NCBI GenBank assembly: GCA_028753945.1 | Contig: JAPNXP010000011.1 | Coordinates: forward strand, 4,898,001 to 4,962,000 | Source of the DNA: Hexactinellida sp. DTS-2022 | Lineage: Eukaryota; Porifera; Hexactinellida | Length of the DNA: 64,000 nucleotides | Reading direction: 5' to 3' | Shown: one piece after another, positions 53,401-62,300 of the stretch | Numbering within the stretch: position 1 is the first letter of the stretch | How the letters are laid out: the number at the start of each line of letters is the position of its first letter | The notes under the pieces: generated by a model | Seen by the model: only the letters and a program-made list of their open reading frames with translations | Told to the model about the DNA's origin: nothing | Database searches by the model: none | Translations under genes and position numbers: made by a program

Positions 53401-55007
53401 TACAGTACAGCTCTAGATACTACGGTATGTTGTTGTTGTTGTTGTTGTTGTTTGTTTGTTTGGTTGTTTGGTTAGTTGGTTGTTTGTTTGGTTGTTTGTT
53501 TGTTTATTTGTTTATTTGTTTGTTTGTTTGTTTTATTTATTTGTTTGTTGTTGTTTGTCTGTCTGAGACTATTCATACCAATCCCTTCTGTTGCTAGGCA
53601 ACATCATGTACACTTGGGTATTCGGAGACACCACAATTGCCGCCTCCTCCAGTTCCTCCATAACTCAGACATTCCATGCCGCCACTACGGTTACCATACG
53701 TCTGACCATCTCTAACGAGGTGTCTGTCGCTAGCTCGAGTCAGCTGCTCACGGTACACCCGTCTGCTCAGGATCTGAGGCTAAAGCAGGACGGACAGAGC
53801 TACAAACTCCTAACAGCCGTGACGCTAAGTTTGGTGGCGCGGGATTTAGGCGCGCTACCGACCGAGGGGGTCACGTATCACTGGGACGCAGGGGAGGGGG
53901 CAGAACAGACCTCCTCTGGCCCCTCTATAGCATTCCAATACACCACGCCCGGTACTAAGGTAGTTAAGGTGTACTCCGTATCTAACAGCGACGGCACTAC
54001 GATTAACCACGTGGTGTCTGGGGCTGTACACATATATCCGGAAATAAGCGCAGCTGTCTCGGCTCACAATACAGGCACCACGCAGACGAGTAGTGCTGTT
54101 AACTTCACGCTCACAGACGGACAGAATGTCCCCTACATAGGGTCTGTTACGGTCCTCATTTCAGACAACACTAACAACGACTGGGCATACAACAACCACA
54201 TGTTCTATGTAAGCACATTCCTATCTATCAAGAGTTACGGTTGAAAAATACATTTATAACAAGTTTATCAATCATTTACAGTCGACTCCGCTCAATAGAG
54301 TCACCTCGGGACCAGGTTGCTTTGTTCCGATTAAGCGGAGAAATCTATTAACCGGTGGCTCTATTAAGCAGGTCTACTGTATATACATAATTCAATGAAT
54401 AGCACTAAGTGTGATATGCCTATAGGTGACGGACGGTTCCTTGGAGCTGCCGCTGTCCCCCCTCCCCAAGTACACGGTCTACAAGATAACAGTAACCCTG
54501 TTTAATCCCGTGTCCCGTGTGTCCTCCCAGCTGGAAATATCCCGCGTTAAGGAGGTGTCTCTGAGTGTGATTGTGACCCTCGAGTGGGTGGGGACCCCCG
54601 GGGACACCAACACCTCTGAATGGGAACAACAAGTGGAGGACAGCGTGGCCAGTCAGATACAGGAGCAGTTCCACTTCGAGACATGGAGGCTGTCTGTGGA
54701 GCTGACCATTCAGGAGGGCAGGCCATACTCAGTGCACATAAAGGTACTCCCTTGTTGTTGTTGTTGTTGTTGTTGACGTAAATGCTGCTCATATAGGGCC
54801 ATTTCCCGAAGATTAAATTATACAGTGGATGCCGGTTATAAGAACATCGTTGAATATCGCATACAGTATAATGTTCTTATAACCGATATGTTCTTAGTAT
54901 AACCGACATAAATTATATAGGGTATATGACAACTGTTTTCTAGTAGAATATTCTTATAATCTGTTTGTTCTTATAACCGGTGTTCTTATACGATATCTAC
55001 TATACTG

Positions 55008-55056
<49 letters not shown>

Positions 55057-55284
55057 GACGTAACTGCTGCTCATATAGGGCCATTTCCCGAAGATTAAAT
55101 TATACAGTGGATGCCGGTTATAAGAACATCGTTGAATATCGCATATAATGTTCTTATAACCGATATGTTCTTAGTATAACCGACATAAATTATATAGGGT
55201 ATATGACAACTGTTTTCTAGTAGAATATTCTTATAATCTGTTTGTTCTTATAACCGGTGTTCTTATACGATATCTACTATACTG

Positions 55285-55317
<33 letters not shown>

Positions 55318-56170
55318 CATACCCCCTTAGCTGCTGCCTAACAACAACACGGAGGTGGGGACGCAGGAGCTGATGCAGTCGCTCGGACAGATCCAGGAGT
55401 ACTTCCGGTCAGGAGGGGAGGTTCCCATTCAGGGGACGGACGCCCGCATCGCAATACTCTCCTCACAGATCAGCGACGTGAGTACCGTAGCATAGGATAG
55501 GATAGGGAATACACTGGTCACTTGTATACATACATAGGGAATTAGGTTAATGGGACCACGTTTTGGAAACGAATTCGTGTGTATTATACAGTGAACTCCC
55601 GTTACAACGAAACAGGATATTTTCCCCCAGAGCACTAAGTGTATTAATTATTATCCGCTTATAACGAATATCCAGATATAACAAAATGAATTTCCCCCAG
55701 AGCACTAAGTGTATTAATTATAATCTGCTTATAACCAGTATCCGTATATATAACGAAGGCATTCACAGGTCCCAAGCACTTGGTTATAACGGGAGTTCCC
55801 TATAGTTTGTACTGCTGTTACTGCTATGCTATAGGGTACAACTAACACTATCCACGTGTACACTCTGCTGGGACTCTCGGTTGGTATTCCTGTCCTTGTC
55901 CTGGTGTTCATAGCAATGCTTATTCCCTTCATTGTGTGTGCCGGGGTATACATACGGAAGTACAGAAAGGTTTCTCACGCTTATTCGCGCCTAAGACAGA
56001 CGCGCGCTAATAACTTTATGTTCACACACGATGGAATGGAAGACGAAGACGATGAGCCTCCTGTTAGTTTAGAGGGGAACCCCAAATCCGGGAGTAAGGT
56101 CAGGTTCTCTCTAGATGACAACTTCGATAATACCGGTTACGGAAATGTCCCGACTGAAGCTGACATCTAA
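44244..56170 (+). CDS. Sortilin/SorCS-like VPS10-domain receptor with PKD-type repeats
   Basis: Fifteen exons: 44244-44734, 45089-45261, 45616-45795, 46316-46569, 47040-47196, 47691-47930, 48411-48634, 50938-51065, 51459-51999, 52288-52578, 52983-53424, 53598-54208, 54426-54743, 55331-55477, 55835-56170; every phase agrees, giving 1510 residues. Signal peptide, a propeptide with a poly-Asn run, a furin-type site RHKR at 63-66, then the VPS10 propeller (RTSDGGESYN, FVSADFGANW, LYLSDEAGQYY, VYLSRDAG, EFNSGAYEYAFLDHGG) to about 575. The Cys-rich 10CC module spans about 575-680 (CLLGERAVYERRKPEVCCFN, CPCKLQDFDCDVGYE). About 700 residues of PKD-like strands follow (YLWSYGDGE, YTWVFGDT), one membrane helix at about 1407-1441 and a 70-residue tail. 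These receptors sort proteins in the Golgi-endosome system. It is longer than vertebrate SorCS because of extra PKD-like sequence. Confidence 0.88.
44375..44406 (+). repeat. (AAC)n microsatellite inside receptor exon 1
   Basis: Encodes about ten Asn in the propeptide, upstream of the furin-type site, where length change should be tolerated. Confidence 0.92.
44806..44965. repeat. Family H repeat in receptor intron 1
   Basis: TTTGTAAATACGCTCCTAAT to AATACCCCAAAAGAGTCCTG; followed by a TAGCAAGT-type repeat (44985-45060), also seen at 40450-40520 and 52745-52930. Confidence 0.65.
45781..45874 (+). repeat. 47-bp tandem duplication covering a 5' splice site
   Basis: CCCTGGTTCTTATAAGTAAG starts at 45781 and again at 45828, copying the end of receptor exon 3 and its donor. 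Only the first copy keeps the downstream frame. Confidence 0.92.
45938..46138. mobile_element. MITE with CAGTAAAACCTTAGAAAGTG ends, TA target
   Basis: Left CAGTAAAACCTTAGAAAGTG, right (reverse) CAGTAAAACTTTCAAGAAAT, TA on both sides, in receptor intron 3; six bases later a family C MITE starts. Confidence 0.75.
46144..46285. mobile_element. MITE, family C, TA target, receptor intron 3
   Basis: CAGTAGATACCGGATATAAG to (reverse) CAGTGGATGCAGGTTATAAG, TA on both sides. Confidence 0.82.
46643..46994. repeat. Family H repeat (inverted) followed by family E MITE, receptor intron 4
   Basis: 46643-46806 is family H reversed (GGAGCGTATTTACAAACGGC). 46843-46994 is family E, ending AACCCGGTTTGACTG then TA. 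Confidence 0.65.
47221..47640. repeat. Minisatellite in receptor intron 5
   Basis: Irregular units built from AATTATAGTGTCAATTGTAG and TTATAGCGTAAATTATAG over about 420 bp, nearly filling the intron. Confidence 0.92.
47985..48405. repeat. Tandem family A-derived repeats in receptor intron 6
   Basis: Units with GGCTTTGAAGGGGACTGAAT and GTGTTCCTATTACCGTGTGG; the last three are 60-bp near-identical copies that run up to the exon 7 acceptor. Confidence 0.85.
48948..49025. repeat. Terminal sequence shared with the dynein fragment locus
   Basis: CTCGCCACAATATTAAATTT ... ACAATGTAAGTTTAA matches 25184-25260 in the same orientation. In both places it lies at the 3' end of a minus-strand open frame. 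Confidence 0.7.
48976..50335 (-). CDS. Probable nested gene in receptor intron 7, unknown product
   Basis: Minus-strand model of two exons, 50335-50085 and 49387-48976, joining in phase 2 to give about 220 residues. Exon 1 starts MESLRTRSISQSYPRV and is basic, Ser/Pro-rich. Exon 2 is Arg/Leu-rich and probably helical (NASYARGLSRILSDYHTRFV, then VEERLVQTL), with a GC-rich, coding-like composition unlike the surrounding intron. The last ten residues (CIYIYILILF) come from an AT repeat, so the true end may differ. Another open stretch, 49594-49690 (TPSPTPPPASEKIPGNKL), with a good acceptor, may be an alternative end exon. Part of the intron (the block TGAGTTATATAAAGTATTAA at 49460 and 50060) is duplicated. 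No family recognised. Confidence 0.4.
49789..49879. mobile_element. Short MITE, family C
   Basis: CAGTAGATGTCGGAATATAA to (reverse) CAGTGGATGCCGGTTATAAG; an internally deleted copy of 91 bp. Confidence 0.75.
50748..50921. mobile_element. MITE, family E, receptor intron 7
   Basis: GAAACCGGTTTTTTCTAACC to (reverse) AGTGAAACCGGTGTATTCTA; ends 16 bases before exon 8. Confidence 0.7.
51223..51390. mobile_element. MITE, family D, TA target, receptor intron 8
   Basis: CAGTAGACTCCGCTTAAATA to (reverse) CAGTCGACTCCGCTTAATAG, TA on both sides; 168 bp. Confidence 0.82.
52010..52252. mobile_element. Family A-related MITE, receptor intron 9
   Basis: GACTCTGCTAGTAGGAACAC to (reverse) CACTGTAGCTCTGTTAGTAG around GGGGACCGT; longer than other copies. 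Confidence 0.6.
53431..53570 (+). repeat. (TTG)n and (TTTG)n tract, receptor intron 11
   Basis: Fills almost the whole 173-bp intron up to the exon 12 acceptor. Confidence 0.9.
54279..54379. mobile_element. Short MITE, family D, TA target, receptor intron 12
   Basis: CAGTCGACTCCGCTCAATAG to (reverse) CAGTAGACCTGCTTAATAGA; 101 bp. Confidence 0.78.
54750..55316. repeat. Tandem duplication of (TTG)n plus family C MITE, receptor intron 13
   Basis: Two direct copies of a unit of about 280 bp, each with a (TTG)n run, GACGTAAATGCTGCTCATAT-type sequence and a MITE (54823-55007; 55105-55284); a third (TTG)n run ends just before exon 14. Confidence 0.92.
55589..55800. mobile_element. MITE, family F, TA target, receptor intron 14
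   Basis: CAGTGAACTCCCGTTACAAC to (reverse) GGGAACTCCCGTTATAACC; the inner block CCCCCAGAGCACTAAGTGTA is duplicated. Confidence 0.72.
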
Positions 56171-56272
56171 CAAGTAAGCGTGTGGAATGAAACTAACATT
56201 ATTTGTTGTTTGTATGTTTGTTTTTTACATAGTTTGGTTGTGTTTTTACTGGTTTTATTTTGCCTGAATTCT

Positions 56273-56278
56273 TTTATT
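56273..56278 (-). terminator. Likely poly(A) signal of the downstream Delta gene
   Basis: AATAAA on the minus strand about 135 bases after the stop; a second copy is at 56254-56259. Confidence 0.5.
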
Positions 56279-56383
56279 CTTTTTGTAGATTGTTTTTACT
56301 GTATACTAAATTGTTTTTACACCCAATATGTGTTACAAATTAGTTCATAGATACAATAATAACAACAACAACAATATAATCTC

Positions 56384-56389
56384 AATAAA
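56384..56389 (+). terminator. Likely poly(A) signal of the receptor gene
   Basis: AATAAA 214 bases after the stop; it lies past the minus-strand AATAAA at 56273-56278. Confidence 0.5.
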
Positions 56390-56413
56390 ACAGTTTGTTG
56401 TTATTTACAGTTT

Positions 56414-59276
56414 CTAAGATAAACCGTATTTGTTTCCCAGATCTCGCTTTTCCTCCTCAGCAGTTTGGAACCCCCTATTTTCGTGCATGTAAGCATTTAA
56501 GTCAATTTTCATTTCTCCCAATGTCTCGTAAGTCGGCTCTTCATACGGCAACGCTTTCTCCTTCAGGAATGTGGTACTCCCTATCTCTGCATAGGTCGGG
56601 AGCGTCTCTTCGTAAATAGGATTTGCGAACGCGTCCGGGGGCCCCGTGCGTTGGGGGGGCACACGGCTAGACTTCTTGTGTCTCGCGATGCAAAATGCGA
56701 TTATTATAACCACTATAATCACTATGGCTAGCATGCCAATTATAATTCCCAAAGCAACGCCAAGTATGGTTATTTCTCTCAGTGGTATCTGGTTCTAAAG
56801 GAATTTATAATCAGTAGTCTGTTTTTTTATTTTTACACTATAAATTTTGTCTTGTTGGCTACATATTAGCTAAACTATAAATTGTATTTACTATGTTAAC
56901 TGTGTGCGACAATATATTTCAATGACCGAGGTTTCATGGCCCTGTCACTATCCAGACTCCCATAGTTAGGCTCTACGGGGGGTATTAAGCTAAACTCACA
57001 TTAATAGCACTGACGCTTGTCTCCTGACAGCTCTCGCTGGGCTCACAGCATACATAGAATCCTATCCCGTTCTTGCAGATGGTACCCGCGGGACAGGGGT
57101 CGGGACTACAGGTGTCTATCAGGGTCCCACAGGTGTCCCCTGTGTACCCACTGTCGCACGAGCAAACAGCTGACTGCGAGGCATCCTCCACCTCGCAGTC
57201 CCCGTGTTCGCTGCATGAGCTCCTATCGCACTCGGCTAACAGCTGACACTTCGGGGCCACGGTCCCGGGGGGACAGTCACAGGTGTAGGCGTTACTTCCA
57301 TCCTGACAGGTGCCCCCGTTAAGACAGGGATCGGAGGCGCACTCGTCTGTGTTCTCCTGACACAGGTCTCCTGTGTACCCCGGGGAGCAGAGACACCTAG
57401 CGACCGGCACGTCAATAGGCATGCATGCACAGGCGAAACCGGTTTTCTAACCAATTCTTTGCATGGAAATAATCTGATACTTAGAATAAACCGATTTTGA
57501 AATAAAACAAAATTAAATTTTCTTACACATTTAGTATAAGAATAAATAGTTAGCTAGAATAAACCGGTTTCACTGTACTACGACTAGCACTCACTCAAAC
57601 GTGTCCAGTTGGTCCACACAGTTCCCATTATCGCCGCAGGGAGAGCCCACACAGTCGTCAATATCCGTACCACAGGTGTCCCCCTTGTACCCGCTGGCAC
57701 AGGAACATATGTACCCCTGGGGCGTGTCCGGGCTGTTGTAGCAGGTCCCCTTGGTCTGGGGGCAGGCCGAGGGGGCCACTGTGCTGCCACATACGTCCAC
57801 AGTCTCGTTACAGGTCGCGCCCGTGTAGAACTCCGGACAGGCGCATATGCCGGCCGTACAGATGCCTTCGTTAAGACAAGGGGCCTACACACATTCCAGT
57901 TAGACAATCGTATCACGTGGCATAGCATATACGCCCCCCTGTAACTAATACTTATGCTGTCAGGTCTGACAATTATTTGTCTGCTAATTAATTGCAAACT
58001 TATTATTATAACAAGCCCTATGGTCCCAATTTAACAACTTACATAAGGTTTGTATTAAGTGGAGTTCGCTTATTATAAAGTCTCTCTATTATGAACACAA
58101 TCGGTCCCTTCGAATGCATTCTCTTATTATAAGCATTCGAATGTTCATAATAAGAACCTGACTGTAACTGGATATCCTATACGGCGTATCCTATACTACA
58201 GTGTTATATCCTATAATACGGCGTATCCTAACCTGGCAATGCCCCCCCGAGGGGTCACATATATTGGTGTCCTCACATGTGCACTCCTGCCCCCCGTACC
58301 CCTGTGAGCAGTCGGAACAGGCCCCACTTTCGCACATCCTGTTAACCGGACAGGGCGGGTAGCAGAGCGTAGAGCTAAAGGTGCATTCTACCCCGCTCCA
58401 GTGCTCGAGACATTCCTTTGTGCCATCCTGGTTGCACGTATAGTGTCCCTCTATGTCGTCTCTAAGAACACGATTATATACAGTTGACTCCGCTTAATAG
58501 AGCCACCGGTTAATCGGGTCAAAATTTCACAGGATTTATAGGACGGAATTACATTTTGACTTAAAATATTTTCGGTTATTAGATTTCTCCGCTTAATCGG
58601 GTCAAAGCAACCTGGTTCCGAGGTGCTCTATTAAGCGGAGTATACTGTACATTCCAATGGCCCTCTGTACTCACCTGGCAACGCAGTATATGTGGCAATA
58701 CTCCCCGTACCAGCCCTCCCAACACTCCACTTTAAGCCCCAGGTGCGCCACTAGGTTACTGTACTCTCCCGTTGCAGTAATCACCTTAGTTGCAACACCT
58801 GCAGGCACTGTCCAGTCATGGATTATGTTGTCGATGTACTCGAACGCGTGGTCGTCCGTAGAATCACTGAAGTCGTAGTCCCTTGCCACTATCACTGTTT
58901 GTACCCGCTTGCTCCAGTTACCAGTGAATGCGTACACCAGGGGATTATGCAACCCGGAACCAAACACGTTATCTCCCTCTATGAACGTTATGTTATGCAC
59001 GTTTATTATGACAGAGTTGAAGAAGGTGAAGTGGCTAGTGGTGTTCTCATTACAGTAGTTAGAGGTCTCGTTGTGCTCCCGTATGCACACGAAGAAGTGG
59101 ACGTCACATTGCTCCGGACAGTTTGTGGTTCCGTTAGAGTCGCAGCAACTTCCGTCCTCCAGCCGCCCACTGACAGAGCAGGACCAGAAGTATAAGGACA
59201 CATTGTGTCCTTGTGGGTACTGGGCCATGCCATAGCCTGCCACACTCAGTAGTAGCAACAGAATTAACCCTCGCAT
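56414..59276 (-). CDS. Delta-type Notch ligand 1 (DSL protein)
   Basis: Five exons: 59276-58675, 58461-58233, 57884-57595, 57396-57000, 56794-56414; phases agree, giving 632 residues. Signal peptide 1-18, an MNNL-type N-terminal region (YFWSCSVSGRLEDGSCC to VIVARDYD), a DSL domain at about 183-228 (CWEGWYGEYC ... GHYTCNQDGTKECLEHWSGV), about six EGF repeats (e.g. DDCVGSPCGDNGNCVDQLDT), a membrane helix at about 517-543 (IIIGMLAIVIIVVIIIAFCI) and a tail of about 85 residues with two NPxY/PxYxE-type tyrosine motifs (FANPIYEE, LPYEEPTYE). It should sit on the cell surface and activate Notch on neighbouring cells. The acceptor of exon 4 is at 57397-57398, since it alone fits the phase; a family E MITE lies 34 bp before that exon. 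The last EGF is incomplete (CC pair). Confidence 0.92.
57430..57575. mobile_element. MITE, family E, intron 3 of Delta-type gene 1
   Basis: CAGGCGAAACCGGTTTTCTA to (reverse) CAGTGAAACCGGTTTATTCT. TA follows at the right end. Confidence 0.75.
57955..58164. mobile_element. MITE, family B, intron 2 of Delta-type gene 1
   Basis: CTGTCAGGTCTGACAATTAT to (reverse) CAGTCAGGTTCTTATTATGA, with the CCTATGGTCCCAATTTAACA core; the gene's intron 2 is mostly this element. Confidence 0.75.
58481..58647. mobile_element. MITE, family D, TA target, intron 1 of Delta-type gene 1
   Basis: CAGTTGACTCCGCTTAATAG to (reverse) CAGTATACTCCGCTTAATAG; 167 bp, TA on both sides. Confidence 0.82.
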
Positions 59277-59302
59277 TAGAATAAATGGCCTACTAACGAC
59301 AG

Positions 59303-59315
59303 TGTATATATAGAG
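59303..59315 (-). promoter_or_regulatory. TATA-like box of Delta-type gene 1
   Basis: CTATATATACACT on the minus strand about 28-38 bases before the ATG, inside the 78-bp gap after Delta-type gene 2. Confidence 0.5.
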
Positions 59316-59354
59316 GGTTTAATGAGTCTCGAATTACACAATATAGTAAGCCTA

Positions 59355-62300
59355 TTATAAGGGCGTCTTTTCCGGCAGATCTAGTATGAAAGGGTTAGCG
59401 TATGTCTCCTGCGTGCCCTTGGTGTCCTTGGAAGGTGGGGCGATTATAGCAGGGTACAGGGCCGGCTGTAGGCTGTATGTGGAGAACTGGACCGTGTCGT
59501 AGGAAGGGGGGTCTAATATGGGGTAGATTTCTGTCCCGTCGAAGAAGGGGTTTATGAAGGTGCTGTCCTGGCTGTCTAGGAGTTGGTTCCTCTGCTGCCC
59601 CCGCCCCCTAGGGGTCCCCTGTCTCTCTCTCCTCCCCTTATGTCCCCTGTACCTCAGCGCTAATAGCAGCAGGGCCACTATAAGCACCCCCAGGAGAGTC
59701 AGTGCCACCCCCAGCCCCGCGCCGCCGGCCACACCCGTCAGGGAGTTGTCAATGCCGGGGATGAGTTGCTGCAATCATATGATAAACAGACAGTAAACAG
59801 ATAATAAACAAACAAACAAACAAACCTACAAACAAACAAACAAACAAACAAACAGACAAACAGTACAAACAAACAGATAAACAAACAAACAGATAAACAA
59901 ACAATAAACAGACAGACAACTTACGGAACCATCAGGCTGTCCACTCTCCATGCACCCTGTAACATTATTATCGCACTTGCAGTAGTAAGAAGCTATCCCC
60001 TTATAGCAGGTGGCCCCGTTATGGCAGGGGGAGCTGGCACAGTAGTCTATCAGAGTCTCGCAGTACTGTCCCGTGTATCCTAGGTCGCAGTCGCATACTG
60101 CCTCGGACTGCTCCTTACTGATACCCTATAGACATGCATATGATATGATATTATACCATATGGACATCATATGATACCATATGGACATCGTATATTATAT
60201 GATACCATATGGACATCGTATATTATATGATACCATAGGGACATCATATGATGTCATAGGGATATAACACAGGGTAGCAATTCCCAACCTTTTCAACCGT
60301 GTAAAGAAGATCAAGGGGAACAAGGAAAAAATCTAAAAATACAGCTGTGCGGACAGCATGTTTTTTTTTAAGGACCTCTATAGAAATATTAGACATTCTG
60401 TAGACCCCCCCCCCATTGCCCGTAACACACATTTTGATATCTTGTGTCCATTCAGTGTTTCCAACCTTAGTTGGAACACTGAATGGGTGCCTTATATTAC
60501 CTTGCACTCCCCTTTGTCGTTGCAGGAATGTCTGTTGCACTCCTCTGTTTTGTCGCAGTAGGGGAGCACGTACCCCTCGAGACACTCACACCTGTAGCTC
60601 GCCCCCTCCGGCACACACTCGCCCCCATTCAGACACAAGTGTCCCTCACATATGTCCACAAGGGTTTCACACCTCTCTCCTATGTACCCGTTCTCGCAAT
60701 CACAGCTACACAACAACAATAACAACAACAACAACAACAACAACAATATATAGCTAATTAAGGTTTATAGCTTACAAGAACTGGTTGAGTCCGTCAGTGC
60801 AGTTCCCCCCGTTCAGACATGATGCCGCTTGGCAGTCGTCTATGTCCTGGTGACAGGTCTCTCCCGTGTACCCCTCGTGGCACAGGCATATGTACCCCTC
60901 GGGCTGGGTGGGGTCATTAGTGCACTCTCCGTTACAGGCCTCCGGGGCCACTAAGTCCTCACACACGTCCACAGGCTGTGAGCAGGCCGGGCCCGAGTAG
61001 GATACCGTACACACACAGAGGCCCGTCATACAGGTCCCACCGTTGTGGCACACGATCTAGCGACACAATTCGTAGCGCAACATGATATACAGTAGATACC
61101 GGATATACGAATACTGGTTATAAGAACATACCGGATATCAGACTGCATATAATTTTCTTATAACCGGCATTCATTATACAGGGTATTTGAAAACCGTTTT
61201 CCAATGTAATGTTCTTATAATATTCGGCATGTTCTTATAACCGACATGTGCTTATACCGGTATCTACTGTATAACCGGTATGTCTTATATCCGGTATGTA
61301 CTGTATAAACTCACTTCTTGGCAATGGTCTATCTGGTCCTGACACTCTGTCCCGTTGTACCCGCTCGCGCACTCACAACTACAGACAGGTACGATAGGAA
61401 TGCAGTATTAGGAACAGCTGATACTAACCTGGTCCCGAAGGGCTCGTTCTCACACGTGCCCCCATTCATACAGGGGTCCATTACACTGCAGTAGTCGAGC
61501 TGTTTGAATATCTCGCATGTCTCCCCAGTGTAAGCGGCCTCACAGTCACAAGCGTAGCTCCCATAGCTGTTAACACAGGCCCCGTGATCACAGGGGTAGG
61601 ACAGACACTCATCTATGTCTAGATCGCATTTCGCGCCATAGTACTCCCCCGGACAGTGACAGACCGCACTCCCAATCCCGTCGGTACAGTTGGCCCCGTT
61701 CTCGCAGTAGCCTACACAGTCGTCTATGTTTGTACCACACCATAGGCCGGTGTACCCTGGGAGACACACACAAGAGTACACAGCCCCTGATAATAGGAGG
61801 CAGTCTCCGTACACACAGGTGTCCGCACACTCGCATTCGCTAGTCACGTTACAGGTGTCACTGCAGTTAACACCGGAGTACCCACTCGTGCACACACATG
61901 AGTAGGCAGCTATTCGGTCGTAGCAGGTCCCGTTATTATCACAGGGGGTTAACACAGCACACTCGTTAATGGGAGAGTCGCAGTCCTTGTCTGTGTACCC
62001 TGTGTCACAGGAACAGCTGTAGTCTCCCACCTGAGCAAGTCACGTAAAGCCAGGCGTATAAACAGATGTTCTAGAATGTTCCTTACCAAGTTAGTACAGT
62101 TCCCATGAGCACACGGGTTAGCGAGACAGTAGTTAACCAGTGTTTCGCAGCATTTCCCGACAAACCCCTTCTCACACATGCAGTGTACCCCGCTGTTCGT
62201 GTTAGTGCACATTCCATGGTCCCCACACGGTAGCGTGTGAGCACACCCCGTGTTGGGACAGGCCCTGAAGGAGCAGAGCTCACCTTGGTACCCGGGGGCG

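Noticed and set aside
57397..57430. Longer exon 4 of Delta-type gene 1 starting in the MITE
   Set aside because: The acceptor at TTAG near 57446 gives phase 0 but exon 3 ends in phase 2; the site at 57397-57398 fits and restores the EGF cysteine spacing.
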